In this document: positions 51,103-60,193 of the stretch, one piece after another
How the letters are laid out: every line of letters starts with the position of its first letter
Numbering within the stretch: position 1 is the stretch's first letter
Assembly (NCBI RefSeq): GCF_001618005.1
Contig: NZ_LQXA01000019.1
Coordinates: 141,608-205,607, forward strand
Direction: 5' to 3'
Length of the DNA stretch: 64,000 bases
From: Clavibacter tessellarius
GTDB taxonomy: Bacteria > Actinomycetota > Actinomycetes > Actinomycetales > Microbacteriaceae
Notes under the pieces: generated by a model
Databases searched by the model: none
Told to the model about the DNA's origin: nothing
What the model saw: the letters and a program-made list of their open reading frames with translations, nothing else
Position numbers and translations under genes: made by a program

Positions 51103-51813
51103 ATGCGCCTGCACATCGACGAGACCGGCACCGGGCCCCGCGCGGCCGTCCTGCTCCACGGGCTGATGGGATCCGCGGAGAGCTGGTGGCGGATCGCGCC
51201 CCTCCTCGCCGCGCGCGGGTACCGGGTGCTCGCCGTCGACCTGCCCGGCCACGGGCTCTCCGACCGGGATCCCGAGCTGACGGTCCCGCGGGCGGCGGAG
51301 GCGGTGACGCGCGCCGTCGCCGACGCGGGCGTCGAACGACCCGCCCTCGCCATCGGCCACTCGTTCGGCGGGATCGTGCTCGGGGAGGCCTTCCCCGAGC
51401 GCCGCCCCGAGGTGGTCGTCTACGTGGACGCGCCGCTCGCGCCGGCCGGAGGCGGCGACCCCGTCGAGATCCGGGACGCCTACGAGTGCGACCGCCGGGG
51501 CCGGACGGCGGAGGCGCTGCGGATCTCGCGACCCGAGTACTCCGAGCGCGATCGCGAGGTCGAGGGCCGCGCCGCCGAGCGGTTCGACCCCGCCACGGCC
51601 GCCGCGCTCGCTGCGGTCCCGTCGTACGCATGGGCGCCGGAGCCCGGATCCATCGTCGTGCGGCCGGACCCGAGCCGCTTCGTGAGCGCCGAGGAGGCCG
51701 CGCGCCTCGCCGCGTCGGGCGTCGACGTGCGGGGCATCCCGGGCGCCGCGCACTCCGTCTGGTACAGCCACTTCGACGCCTTCACCGCGGCGCTGCCGGA
51801 GGCGTTCGGCTGA
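51103..51813 (+). CDS. Alpha/beta hydrolase
   Basis: 236 aa. HGLMGSAESWW (oxyanion), GHSFGGIVLG (nucleophile Ser), and the C-terminal GAAHSVWYSHFDAF His; the acid is probably in the VDVRGIPG region. Divergent from another alpha/beta hydrolase. ATG 51103 preferred; an in-frame ATG at 51073 would add ten residues. Confidence 0.85.
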   Translation: MRLHIDETGTGPRAAVLLHGLMGSAESWWRIAPLLAARGYRVLAVDLPGHGLSDRDPELTVPRAAEAVTRAVADAGVERPALAIGHSFGGIVLGEAFPERRPEVVVYVDAPLAPAGGGDPVEIRDAYECDRRGRTAEALRISRPEYSERDREVEGRAAERFDPATAAALAAVPSYAWAPEPGSIVVRPDPSRFVSAEEAARLAASGVDVRGIPGAAHSVWYSHFDAFTAALPEAFG

Positions 51814-51871
51814 TCCGGTGTCGCGTCCGGGATCGCCTGCCGCCGCCGCGGATGCGTGGGAGGCTCGGGCG

Positions 51872-52426
51872 ATGACGACGACGCCGGCCCCCGTGCTCGC
51901 CACGGCCCGGTTTGCGCTCGAGCCGCTGGTGGTCGCGCATGCGCGGGAGATGGTCGGGGTGCTGGCGGATCCGGCGCTGTACCGCTTCACCGGGGGCGAG
52001 CCGCCGTCGCCTGCCGCGCTCGAGGTGCGGTTCGCGCGGCAGGCAGCGGGGCGCTCGCCGGACGGATCCGCGCGGTGGCTCGTGTGGATCCTCCGCGAGC
52101 GCGCGACGGGCCGCGCGGCCGGGTTCGTGCAGGCGACCGTGACGGGTGAGGGCGAGGGCACGGAGCGCGTGGCCGAGCTGGCATGGCTCGTGGGGACCGC
52201 GACGCAGGGATCCGGCGCGGCGGCCGAGTGCGCGGCGGCGATGGTGGCGTGGCTGCGGGAGGACGGCGTCGGGGTGGTGCGGGCGAACATCCACCCGGAT
52301 CACGCGGCGAGCGAGGCCGTGGCGCGGCGGCTCGGGCTCGCGCCGACCGACGTGCGCGTCGACGGCGAGGTGCGCTGGGAGTCGCCGGCCGACGGGCTGA
52401 CGACGGGCGAGCTGCGCGCCGGCTAG
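51872..52426 (+). CDS. GNAT family N-acetyltransferase
   Basis: 184 aa with the RimJ-like layout: LATARFALEPLVVAHAREMVGVLADPALYRF, ERVAELAWLVGTATQGSGAAAECAAAMVAWL (acetyl-CoA loop) and ANIHPDHAASEAVARRLGL. Substrate unknown. ATG 51872 with GGGAGG upstream. The stop overlaps the next, convergent GNAT gene by 4 bp. Confidence 0.9.
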   Translation: MTTTPAPVLATARFALEPLVVAHAREMVGVLADPALYRFTGGEPPSPAALEVRFARQAAGRSPDGSARWLVWILRERATGRAAGFVQATVTGEGEGTERVAELAWLVGTATQGSGAAAECAAAMVAWLREDGVGVVRANIHPDHAASEAVARRLGLAPTDVRVDGEVRWESPADGLTTGELRAG

Positions 52427-53013
52427 TCGCGCGCGGGCCGGACCCGCTCGGGCTCGGCGTTGGCGGTCGACGGATCCCGGAGGTCGCAGACCATCCACGC
52501 GATGTCGCCGTGCTCGGCATCCGCCGTGATCCGGCCGCTCTCCGTGAAGCCCGCCTTCTCCAGCACGCGGAGGGACGCGGCGTTCCAGCGGCGCACGGTC
52601 GACCAGAGCCGGGTGCGTCCCGTCGCGCGGGCGGCCTCGACCACGGCGCGCGCCGCCTCCGTCGCGAGCCCCGAGCCGTGCACGTCGCGCAGCAGCTCGA
52701 AGGCCATCTCGGGCTCCTCGACGGAGGCGCTCCCGACGACGAGCCCGCAGTACCCGACCGCGCCCGCCTCGTCCCGGCGTTCGACGGCGAGCAGCCCGAT
52801 GCCCGTGCGGAGCGACTCCTCCTCCTGCACCGTCAGGCGGTCGCGCACCTCGTCGCGCGACGGGTGGCCCGCGGCGTCGACGCGGCGATGCGGGGGATGG
52901 CGCGGGTCGCGCTCGACCCAGAGGCGGTGGACGAGGTCGGCGTCGGCAGGCCCCAGCGGCCGCAGCCGGAGGCGGGCGGTCTCGAGGTGCACGGGGAGCC
53001 GGGACGCGGTCAT
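52423..53013 (-). CDS. GNAT family N-acetyltransferase
   Basis: 196 aa RimJ/RimL-type: LETARLRLRPLGPADADLVHRLW, EEPEMAFELLRDVHGSGLATEAARAVVE (CoA loop) and WNAASLRVLEKAGFTESGR. ATG 53013 has TAGCGT six bases upstream on the minus strand. Substrate unknown. Confidence 0.92.
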   Translation of the reverse strand: MTASRLPVHLETARLRLRPLGPADADLVHRLWVERDPRHPPHRRVDAAGHPSRDEVRDRLTVQEEESLRTGIGLLAVERRDEAGAVGYCGLVVGSASVEEPEMAFELLRDVHGSGLATEAARAVVEAARATGRTRLWSTVRRWNAASLRVLEKAGFTESGRITADAEHGDIAWMVCDLRDPSTANAEPERVRPARD

Positions 53014-53019
53014 GGCCTC

Positions 53020-53025
53020 ACGCTA
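53020..53025 (-). promoter_or_regulatory. -10-like TAGCGT (minus strand)
   Basis: TAGCGT on the minus strand is followed by GAGGCC and ATG 53013. Confidence 0.5.
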
Positions 53026-53067
53026 CGTCGGACGGATCCCAGCGTCCCGGCGTCGACGCCGAGCGGA

Positions 53068-53607
53068 TCAGTGGACGGCCAGCTCCACCGCGAGCACCGC
53101 CGCACCGAGCACCGCGACGCCCGCGAGCACGAGCAGCTTCACGCCGAGGCCCACGCGGAGGCGGCGGACCGCGATCAGCGTCACCAGCACCAGCGTCGCC
53201 ACCAGCGCGAACGAGATGATCCGCAGGGCCGCCGCCAGGTCGAGCGCGCCGAGCGCGGACAGGCCGAGGACCGCCATCGGCACGGGCAGCACCCCGAGCG
53301 AGCTGGCGCATACGTAGAGGATGTGGCCCACGTCGCGCCGGTCCGGCACCTCGCCGTCGCGCACCATCTGCGCGATGAACTCCGCGACCGACACCGCGAG
53401 GAGCGTGCCGACGACGGTGAGCAGGAGCGTCGTGGCGGCGCCGCCCACGGTCGCGTGCTCCGCGTCGCGCCCGATCGCGATGGTGACCGCGAGCGCGGTG
53501 AACGTGACGTAGATCCGCTCCTTGAGCGCCTCGGAGCGCCGCTCGGCGTCGGGACGGCGGCGAGCGCGGGCGTCGCCGGCGGGCGGCTGGTGGGGATCGT
53601 CGGTCAC
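53068..53607 (-). CDS. Four-TM membrane protein, unknown function
   Basis: 179 aa. An Arg/Asp-rich soluble start (~30 residues) precedes about four TM segments (TFTALAVTIAI, LLLTVVGTLLAVSVAEF, GVLPVPMAVLGLSALGAL, LLVLAGVAVLGAAVLAV). Family not recognised. GTG 53607 with TAGCCT six bases upstream; its promoter sits back-to-back with that of 53648. Confidence 0.75.
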   Translation of the reverse strand: MTDDPHQPPAGDARARRRPDAERRSEALKERIYVTFTALAVTIAIGRDAEHATVGGAATTLLLTVVGTLLAVSVAEFIAQMVRDGEVPDRRDVGHILYVCASSLGVLPVPMAVLGLSALGALDLAAALRIISFALVATLVLVTLIAVRRLRVGLGVKLLVLAGVAVLGAAVLAVELAVH

Positions 53608-53613
53608 GGCATC

Positions 53614-53640
53614 AGGCTAGGGGCGCGCCGCCGATAGCGT
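53614..53640. promoter_or_regulatory. Back-to-back leaderless -10 elements
   Basis: TAGCCT (minus, 53614-53619) serves GTG 53607 and TAGCGT (plus, 53635-53640) serves GTG 53648. Only 15 bases separate them, so the two promoters share DNA and each -35 would lie in the other gene's start region. Confidence 0.5.
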
Positions 53641-53647
53641 CGGGCCC

Positions 53648-54367
53648 GTGACCTCCCTCGATCCGCGCCTCGTCGCGCTGTACGACGCTGACAACCCCGA
53701 CGGCCCCGACCACGACTTCGACCGGGCGCTCGCCGGGGAGGTCGGCGCGCGGTCGATCGTCGACCTCGGCTGCGGCACGGGCATGCTCACCGTCTCGCTG
53801 GCGACCGCCGGGCGCCGGGTCGTGGGCGCGGATCCGTCGGCTGCCATGCTCGACGTCGCCCGCTCCCGGCCGGGCGGCGATGCGGTCGAGTGGATCCACG
53901 GCGACAGCCGCGTCCTCCCCGAGGGCCCGTTCGACCTCGCCTTCCTGACCGGCAACGTCGTGCAGCACATCCCCGACCCCGAGTGGATCCGCACCCTCGC
54001 CGACCTCCGCCGCGCCCTCCGCCCGGGCGGCACGCTCACCTTCGAGAGCCGGAACCCGGCCGACCGCGCGTGGGAGTCGTGGGCGGGCCCGGCGACGACC
54101 CGCGACACCGCGCACGGCCCGCTCGAGGAATGGATGGAGGTCGAGGAGACGGGGCCGGCCGTCGTGCGGGTCGTCTTCCGCAGCCGGTTCGTCGCGACGG
54201 GCGAGGTGGTGTCCGACGTCCAGCCCTTCGCGTTCCGCGACCGCGCGACGCTCACGGCCCAGCTCGACGACGCCGGCTTCGACGTGGATGCGGTGCACGG
54301 CGACTTCGCGCGCGGCCCGCTGACGGCGGCGTCGCGGGTGATGGTGTTCGTGGCGCGGGCGCGCTGA
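53648..54367 (+). CDS. Class I SAM-dependent methyltransferase
   Basis: 239 aa. Motif I VDLGCGTGMLTVSLA, post-I VVGADPSAAMLDVAR, IV FDLAFLTGNVVQHI and a motif VI LRPGGTLTFES. Substrate unknown, soluble. GTG 53648. Confidence 0.92.
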   Translation: MTSLDPRLVALYDADNPDGPDHDFDRALAGEVGARSIVDLGCGTGMLTVSLATAGRRVVGADPSAAMLDVARSRPGGDAVEWIHGDSRVLPEGPFDLAFLTGNVVQHIPDPEWIRTLADLRRALRPGGTLTFESRNPADRAWESWAGPATTRDTAHGPLEEWMEVEETGPAVVRVVFRSRFVATGEVVSDVQPFAFRDRATLTAQLDDAGFDVDAVHGDFARGPLTAASRVMVFVARAR

Positions 54368-54415
54368 CGGATCCCGCCCCGCCGCCGCGGCCGGGCCGCG
54401 TGGGAGCATCGGACC

Positions 54416-54931
54416 ATGAGCGATGCCACCGCGCCCGTCTCCCCGCCCGACCTCCCGGCGGCCGCGCGGATGTGGGCGGCGTACGCCGAGGCGCACCCCC
54501 AGGCGGTCGCGGCCGGGCCCGAGCACACGGTCGAGCACTTCGGGGACCACGCCCGGCTCGCCGACGAGCTGCTCGGGATCGTGCTGTCGGGCCGGAAGCG
54601 CGCGACCGCCGAGCTGGTCGCCGACTTCCTGGCGCGCGGCGACGAGGTGCCGCGGATCGGGTCGCACTGGATCGCCTGCGACAGCACCGGGGCGCCGCGC
54701 ATCGTGATCCGCAGCACCGAGCTCCGCGTCGGCCCCTTCACGAGCGCCGACTCCGCCTTCGCGCGCGACGAGGGCGAGGACGACCTCTCCCTCGAGAGCT
54801 GGCGCACGCAGCACCGCACCTACTGGGAGCGCGTCAGCGCGGCCCGCGGCGCCGCCTGGTCGGAGGACGACGAGATCGTCTTCGAGCGCTTCGCCGTGGT
54901 GTGGCCGCCGGAGCACGCGGACCCGCGGTGA
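54416..54931 (+). CDS. ASCH domain protein
   Basis: 171 aa with the ASCH core: LLGIVLSGRKRATAELVADF, GDEVPRIGSHWIACD and RIVIRSTELRVGPF, then WRTQHRTYWERV. ASCH domains are RNA-binding; some are amidohydrolases acting on modified cytidines. Its TGA overlaps the next ATG (TGATG). Confidence 0.92.
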   Translation: MSDATAPVSPPDLPAAARMWAAYAEAHPQAVAAGPEHTVEHFGDHARLADELLGIVLSGRKRATAELVADFLARGDEVPRIGSHWIACDSTGAPRIVIRSTELRVGPFTSADSAFARDEGEDDLSLESWRTQHRTYWERVSAARGAAWSEDDEIVFERFAVVWPPEHADPR

Positions 54932-55875
54932 TGCGCCGGGCGCTCCTCCCCTCGGCGCGCACCGCCGCCCGCCTCTGGTTCGCCGCGCAGGCGGCGGGCG
55001 GTGCCGCCTGGTGGATCGCCGTGCCGCTCGTCCCCGCGGTGCGGATCGCGACGCTCGGCTCGCTGGATCCGCTGCCCGTCGCCCTCCTCGACGTCCCGCT
55101 GTTCGTGGTCGGGTCGGCGCTCGCCGCGGCCGGCATCCGGTGGGCGGCCGTCGTCGCCTCCGCCTGGACGCTCCTCGTCGCCGTCGCGCTCGCCGCCTAC
55201 GCGACCGTCACGACCGAGGCCGGGATCGGCGTCGTGGTCATGGCGGTCGCCGCCCTCGGATCGCTCGTCGCGTGCGCCCTGCTGCTCGTCGGCCGGCTGC
55301 CGACCCGCTGGGCGCTCATCGGCCCGTTCGCCGCGCGTCCGGCCGACGCGAGCGCCGCCACGTCGCGGCACGTGCTCGCGACGGCCGCGCAGATCGTCGT
55401 CTTCTGGGGCTTCTTCCTCGCCGTCGCGCCGCTCGCGATCCGGTGGCTCGAGCTGCGCTGGCGGGTCGCCGTGCCGCTGCCCGCCGCCGCGCTGCCCGTC
55501 GGGATCGCCGTGCTGGTGCTCGCGAGCGCGCTGGGGATGTGGTCGGCCGCCGCCATGTCGACCCGCGGCGGCGGCACCCCGCTGCCGGCCGCGACCGCCA
55601 CGCGGCTCGTGATCGCCGGCCCGTACCGCTTCGTCCGCAACCCCATGGCCCTCGCGGGCGTCACGCAGGCGGCGGCCGTCGGGCTGATCCTCGGATCCTG
55701 GCTCGTCGTCGCCTACGCCGTCATCGGCTCGTCGCTCTGGAACCACGTCGTGCGCCCTGGCGAGGAGGCCGACCTCGAGGCGCGCTTCGGGGATCCGTTC
55801 CGCCGCTACCGCGCCGCCGTGCGCTGCTGGGTGCCGACGTTCCCGGGCGTCGCGGCGACGCCGCGCGTCCGCTGA
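54931..55875 (+). CDS. Isoprenylcysteine carboxyl methyltransferase-like membrane protein
   Basis: 314 aa, about eight TM segments. The C-terminal block IAGPYRFVRNPMALAGVTQAAAVGLILGSW...PGEEADLEARFGDPFRRYRAAVRCWVP is the ICMT/phospholipid methyltransferase signature. Acts in the membrane on a lipid or small substrate. Starts in the ASCH stop. Confidence 0.85.
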   Translation: MRRALLPSARTAARLWFAAQAAGGAAWWIAVPLVPAVRIATLGSLDPLPVALLDVPLFVVGSALAAAGIRWAAVVASAWTLLVAVALAAYATVTTEAGIGVVVMAVAALGSLVACALLLVGRLPTRWALIGPFAARPADASAATSRHVLATAAQIVVFWGFFLAVAPLAIRWLELRWRVAVPLPAAALPVGIAVLVLASALGMWSAAAMSTRGGGTPLPAATATRLVIAGPYRFVRNPMALAGVTQAAAVGLILGSWLVVAYAVIGSSLWNHVVRPGEEADLEARFGDPFRRYRAAVRCWVPTFPGVAATPRVR

Positions 55876-55927
55876 GGCGCGCCGCGGGACCTGGCCGCAC
55901 CCGCCCCGACGGACGAGGATGGACGCG

Positions 55928-56779
55928 ATGGCTGACACCTGGATCCCCACGACCACCTTCCCCGACGGCCGCACCGCCGTCGCCCTCGCGCAGGGCACCT
56001 GGAACATGGGCGACGACCGCGCCGCCCGCTCCACCGAGCTCGACGCCCTGCGCGCCGGCCTCGACGCGGGCCTCACCGCGATCGACACCGCCGAGATGTA
56101 CGGCAGCGGGCGATCCGAGGAGCTCGTCAGCGAGGCGATCGCCGGCCGCCGCGACGAGGTGTTCCTCATCAGCAAGGTGCTGCCGTCGAACGCGTCGCGC
56201 CGCGGCACAGGGGAGGCGGCGCGCCGCAGCCTCGCGCGCCTCGGCACCGACCGGCTCGACCTCTACCTCCTGCACTGGCGCGGATCCCACCCGCTCGCCG
56301 ACACGGTCGCCGCGATGCAGGAGCTCGTGGAGGAGGGCCTGATCCGCGCGTGGGGCGTCAGCAACCTCGACGCCCGCGCCCTCGACGAGCTCGCCGCGAT
56401 CCCCGGCGGAGACGCCGTGCAGACCGACCAGGTGCTCTACAACCTCGCCCAGCGCGGACCGGAGGCCGACGTGATCCCGTGGGCTCGCGACCGCCGCATG
56501 CCCGTCATGGCGTACTCGCCGCTCGACCAGGGCCGGCTCTCGACGGATCCGACGCTCGCCGCCCTCGCGGAGCCCCTCGGCGTGAGCGCGGGCCAGCTCG
56601 CCCTCGCGTGGGTCGTCCGCCAGGCGCCGCACGTCTTCGCGACCGCCAAGGCCGCGACGGCCGCGCACGTCGCCGAGAACCGCGCGGCGCTCGACCTCGT
56701 GATCCCGGACGAGACGCTGGCAGAGCTCGACCGCGCGTTCCCGGCGCCCGCGGGCGCGGGGCCGCTCGCGATGTACTAA
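55928..56779 (+). CDS. Aldo/keto reductase
   Basis: 283 aa TIM-barrel reductase: GTWNMGD, AIDTAEMYGSGRSEE (Asp/Tyr of the tetrad), ISKVLPSNAS (Lys), LLHWRG (His), WGVSNLD and QVLYNLAQRG. NADPH-dependent; substrate unknown. ATG 55928 is preferred; ATG 55919 adds three residues. Confidence 0.93.
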   Translation: MADTWIPTTTFPDGRTAVALAQGTWNMGDDRAARSTELDALRAGLDAGLTAIDTAEMYGSGRSEELVSEAIAGRRDEVFLISKVLPSNASRRGTGEAARRSLARLGTDRLDLYLLHWRGSHPLADTVAAMQELVEEGLIRAWGVSNLDARALDELAAIPGGDAVQTDQVLYNLAQRGPEADVIPWARDRRMPVMAYSPLDQGRLSTDPTLAALAEPLGVSAGQLALAWVVRQAPHVFATAKAATAAHVAENRAALDLVIPDETLAELDRAFPAPAGAGPLAMY

Positions 56780-56804
56780 GGCTCATCAGGAACGCATCCT
56801 GTAT

Positions 56805-56841
56805 TGCTGCATTTGTTGCGTTTACGCATAGAATTGCAGCA
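56805..56841. promoter_or_regulatory. Nested palindromic operator and promoter of the AbiE operon
   Basis: TGCTGCA (56805-56811) and TGCAGCA (56835-56841) form an outer inverted repeat around TGCGTTTACGCA (56817-56828), with nearly the same centre. TAGAAT (56829-56834) lies six bases before ATG 56841, so a bound repressor would cover the promoter. AbiEi antitoxins autoregulate through upstream inverted repeats. Confidence 0.65.
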
Positions 56842-57830
56842 TGGCCACCCAGGGAACCCGGACGCTCGAGGAACTCGCCTCCGAGCAATGGGGGCTGGTG
56901 ACCGCCGCGCAGGCGAGCGCGGCCGGCGTCGCGCGAAGCACGCTCACACGGCGAGAGAGTTCCGGGTCGCTGGAACGCATCCGCAATGGCGTGTACAAGG
57001 TCTCGACCTCGGCGATGGATGGGCGAGACGATCTCCGTGCTGCTTGGCTCGCCTCGACGCCCGCCGTGCCGGCGCGAGAACGTCGTCGGGATCCGGATGT
57101 CGTCGTGGGCGGTGCCGCCTCGGCGTGGGTGCATGAGATGGGTGACGTGAAACCGGCGCCCTTCACCTTCTGGACCAGGGCTCGCAAGCAGACCCGCGCT
57201 ACGGACGTGCGATTCCGGGTGTCGGACCTGCCTCCCGCGGATGTGACCGTCGTCGACGGCCTCCCCGTGACGACTCGGGAGCGGACCCTCGCCGATCTGC
57301 TCGAGACGGACGGGTCGGACCTCAGCCTGGTCGCCGATGCGCTCGGCGATGCGGAACGGTCTCGCGGGGACCTCGACGTGCCGGCGTTGATCTCGCACCT
57401 CGGGCATCGCGCTCCTCGTCTGGGTTTCGTCGACGGCGCAGCCCTGTACCGCCGACTCCGAGCGCTGTCCGGCGTCGACGGCCGTGATCCTGAGGGTCTG
57501 ACGGTGCATGCCGATCTGGCTCAGCGGTTCATCCGATCCTTCGACGCGCAGCTGGAGGAGGTCCTGGCACCGCTGCGTGCTGATGAGAGGCGGATCGTCC
57601 GGGCGGCGATGCTGCCGGTCCATGATGCGATCGCCTCGATGGCCCGGGGTCTCCAACCGCTGATGTCGCGAGAGCTCCTCTCTGCGACGCCGGCTGCGCT
57701 GGCGGGGACGACCGCCCCGACATTCCCTCGCTCCACGATCGATGAGCTGGTGCATGATGCCCTGCACGCTGCGACGAGGTCTGCGCTCGAAGAGGAGGGC
57801 GGCAGGACGGAGGGGGCCACATCATCGTGA
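56841..57830 (+). CDS. AbiEi-type antitoxin (type IV toxin-antitoxin)
   Basis: 329 aa. The N-terminal winged helix (LEELASEQWGLVTAAQASAAGVARSTLTRRESSGSLERIRNGVY) is the AbiEi antitoxin domain; the C-terminal part (GLPVTTRERTLADLL) matches the AbiEi C-domain pattern. It neutralises AbiEii without direct contact and represses the operon. Stop overlaps the toxin start (GTGA, 57827-57830). G+C is lower than flanking genes. Strong autoregulatory site upstream. Confidence 0.9.
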   Translation: MATQGTRTLEELASEQWGLVTAAQASAAGVARSTLTRRESSGSLERIRNGVYKVSTSAMDGRDDLRAAWLASTPAVPARERRRDPDVVVGGAASAWVHEMGDVKPAPFTFWTRARKQTRATDVRFRVSDLPPADVTVVDGLPVTTRERTLADLLETDGSDLSLVADALGDAERSRGDLDVPALISHLGHRAPRLGFVDGAALYRRLRALSGVDGRDPEGLTVHADLAQRFIRSFDAQLEEVLAPLRADERRIVRAAMLPVHDAIASMARGLQPLMSRELLSATPAALAGTTAPTFPRSTIDELVHDALHAATRSALEEEGGRTEGATSS

Positions 57831-58732
57831 CAGCAGATGACGCATATCGGCGCCCGGCGGACACCATGCGCGCCATCTCGGCGGCTGCACGGCGGGCGGC
57901 TCCCGCGCTCGGCGTCTCCGTCTCCGATCTGAGGACCTACCTGGTCTTCGACCGGTTCCTCGGTCGAGTTTTCGCGCGCGCCGATCCGGCGTTCATGTTG
58001 AAGGGCGGCACGCGGATGCTGGCCTTCATCCCGGCCGGTCGCGCCACCGTGGACATCGATCTGGAGAGCGGGCGGATGGGCCTGGAGGCTGCCGTCGCGC
58101 ACCTCGCCGAACTCGTTGCGGTCGACATCGGGGATCGGCTCTCCTTTCGCCTGATGAGGCGCGTCGACGGAGACAGGGGAGACCAGCCCGCGCTCGCCGT
58201 CACTTCGCTGCGGTTCGAGTTGGACGAGGTCCCAGGACTCGCGATCAAGGTCGACCTCGCCGTCCACGAGCGCATCGGGGTGTCGGTGATCAGAGCTGCG
58301 CCACGTTTCCGGGTGCCGCTCGGCAAGCCGGTTCCCGTCGTCGACTACGCGATGATCTCCGTCGAGCAGCAGATCGCGGACAAGGCCGCCGCGATGATGG
58401 AGCGGAACCACGCAGGCGGAGATGGACGCTCCTCCCGAGCGAAGGACCTGGTCGATCTCGCGCTCATCGCGATGCACCTTCCCTGCGATGGGCTTCTCCT
58501 GCGCGAGGCGACGGAGCAGCAGATCCGGGAGCGCCGTCTCGAGCCGTTCCTCGCCGTGGACGCCTCGCCGGAGATCCAGCGGGGCTTCGCACGAGTCGCG
58601 CGAGGCCTCAGCGGCTTCGGGCTGGGCTGGCGTGAGGCGGAGGAGCTCGTCAACATGATGCTCGCACCGGCACTCCGGGGTGAGGCGCAGGGGACGTGGG
58701 TCCCGGATGACCGCGCGTGGAGGTCGCTTTGA
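57827..58732 (+). CDS. AbiEii-type nucleotidyltransferase toxin
   Basis: 301 aa. KGGTRML (59-65) and RATVDIDLE (72-80) are motifs I/II of the AbiEii/DNA polymerase-beta-like nucleotidyltransferase fold; SVEQQIADKAAAMMER and RAKDLVDLALI are motifs III/IV. AbiEii and MenT toxins stop growth, some by adding nucleotides to tRNA acceptor ends, and can abort phage infection. GTG start coupled to abiEi. All motifs are intact. Confidence 0.9.
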   Translation: MTADDAYRRPADTMRAISAAARRAAPALGVSVSDLRTYLVFDRFLGRVFARADPAFMLKGGTRMLAFIPAGRATVDIDLESGRMGLEAAVAHLAELVAVDIGDRLSFRLMRRVDGDRGDQPALAVTSLRFELDEVPGLAIKVDLAVHERIGVSVIRAAPRFRVPLGKPVPVVDYAMISVEQQIADKAAAMMERNHAGGDGRSSRAKDLVDLALIAMHLPCDGLLLREATEQQIRERRLEPFLAVDASPEIQRGFARVARGLSGFGLGWREAEELVNMMLAPALRGEAQGTWVPDDRAWRSL

Positions 58733-58738
58733 CGCGCG

Positions 58739-60193
58739 TCACGCCCGCGCGACCCCCGTCACGATCCACCGGTCGCCGCGCGCCCGCAGGCCCAGCGTGA
58801 GCGCCCGCGCGCCGATGTAGACGAGGCCGAAGGCCGCCCACAGCGCGAGGAGGGCGGGGGTGCCGGCGACGCGGCCGGTCTCGGTGAGCCAGGCCACGAG
58901 GATCAGGGCGGGCGCGTAGATCGCGAGGTTCACGAGCCCGGCGAGGGCGAGGTAGCGGGCGTCGCCGGCGCCGATCAGCACGCCGTCGAGCACGAACACG
59001 TAGCCGGCGACAGGCAGGCCGACGGCGAGCACGAGGGTCACGGCGGTCAGCATGCGGTGGATGTCCGCGTCGCCCGTGAAGACCGGCCCGAGCAGCGGCG
59101 AGAGCGCCGCGAGGACGAGGCCGAGGATCGCGCCGAGGCCGACGCCCCTCTGGACGAGCCGGCGGGACACGGCGCGGACGCGCGGCACGTCGTCGGCGCC
59201 GAGGCCGTGGCCGACGAGCGCCTGGCCCGCGATGGCGAGCGCGTCGAGCACGAACGCGACGGTCGAGAAGAGGGTGAGCGCGATCTGCAGGGTCGCGAGC
59301 CCCGTGACCCCGAGGCCCGCGCCCACGGCCACCGTCGCGAGGATCGCCGCCCGGAGCGACGCCGTGCGCACCAGCAGCCAGCCGCCGGACGCCGCCGAGC
59401 GCGCGACCCCGCGGAGGCCGGGCCGCAGGGTCGTGCCGTTCTCCCGGGCCGCGCGCACCGCGATCGCGACGAAGACCGACGCCATGCCCCACTGCGCGAT
59501 GACGGTGCCCCACGCGGATCCGGCGATGCCGAACCCGAGCCCGTAGATGAGGAACGCGTTGAGCGCCGCGTTGGCCGCGAAGCCCGAGACCGCGACGACG
59601 AGCGGGGTGCGCGTGTCCTGGAGGCCGCGGAGGAGGCCGGTCGCGGCGATGACGAGGAGCATCGCGGGCATGCCGGCGAGCGAGATGCCGAGGTAGGTGC
59701 GCGCGGCGTCGACCACGGCGGCGGTCGCGGCCGGATCCGCGTCGGCGCCGCCGGTGTCGGCGAGGGCGCGCACGAGCGGATCCGCGACCACGAGCCCCAC
59801 GACCAGCACCACCGCGCCGAGCGCGAGCGCCAGCCACAGGCCGTCGATGCCCGCGCGGATCGCGCCCGGCCGGTCGCCCGCGCCGAGCCGTCGCGCGACC
59901 GTGGGCGTGGTCGCGTACGCGAGGAAGACGAGGAGGCCGACGATCGTCTGCAGGATCACGCTCGCGATGCCGAGGCCCGCGAGCGGCGCGCTGCCGAGGT
60001 GGCCGACGAGCGCCGTGTCGGTGAGGAGGAACAGCGGCTCGGCCACGAGCGCGCCGAGCGCGGGCACCGCCAGCGCGAGGATCTCGCGGTCGAGCGGGCG
60101 GCGGATCCGCGGGCCGCGCCCGGTGGATCCACGCCCGGCTGACCCGGACCCGCGCCCGGCTGACCCGGATCCGCCCTCGGACGCGCCCGTCAG
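58739..60193 (-). CDS. DinF-like MATE family efflux transporter, non-standard start
   Basis: 484 aa if started at CTG 60193. Twelve TM segments with LDREILALAVPALGALVAEPLFLLTDTALVGHLG, LGIASVILQTIVGLLVFLAYATTPTVAR in the first half and GALLRGL-type QDTRTPL in the second. No ATG, GTG or TTG lies between the start of the homologous region and the long GC-rich frame upstream; the first GTG would remove half of TM1. CTG 60193 forms CTGA with the stop of the ParA-like gene. Exports cations or drugs with H+/Na+. Confidence 0.75.
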   Translation of the reverse strand: MTGASEGGSGSAGRGSGSAGRGSTGRGPRIRRPLDREILALAVPALGALVAEPLFLLTDTALVGHLGSAPLAGLGIASVILQTIVGLLVFLAYATTPTVARRLGAGDRPGAIRAGIDGLWLALALGAVVLVVGLVVADPLVRALADTGGADADPAATAAVVDAARTYLGISLAGMPAMLLVIAATGLLRGLQDTRTPLVVAVSGFAANAALNAFLIYGLGFGIAGSAWGTVIAQWGMASVFVAIAVRAARENGTTLRPGLRGVARSAASGGWLLVRTASLRAAILATVAVGAGLGVTGLATLQIALTLFSTVAFVLDALAIAGQALVGHGLGADDVPRVRAVSRRLVQRGVGLGAILGLVLAALSPLLGPVFTGDADIHRMLTAVTLVLAVGLPVAGYVFVLDGVLIGAGDARYLALAGLVNLAIYAPALILVAWLTETGRVAGTPALLALWAAFGLVYIGARALTLGLRARGDRWIVTGVARA

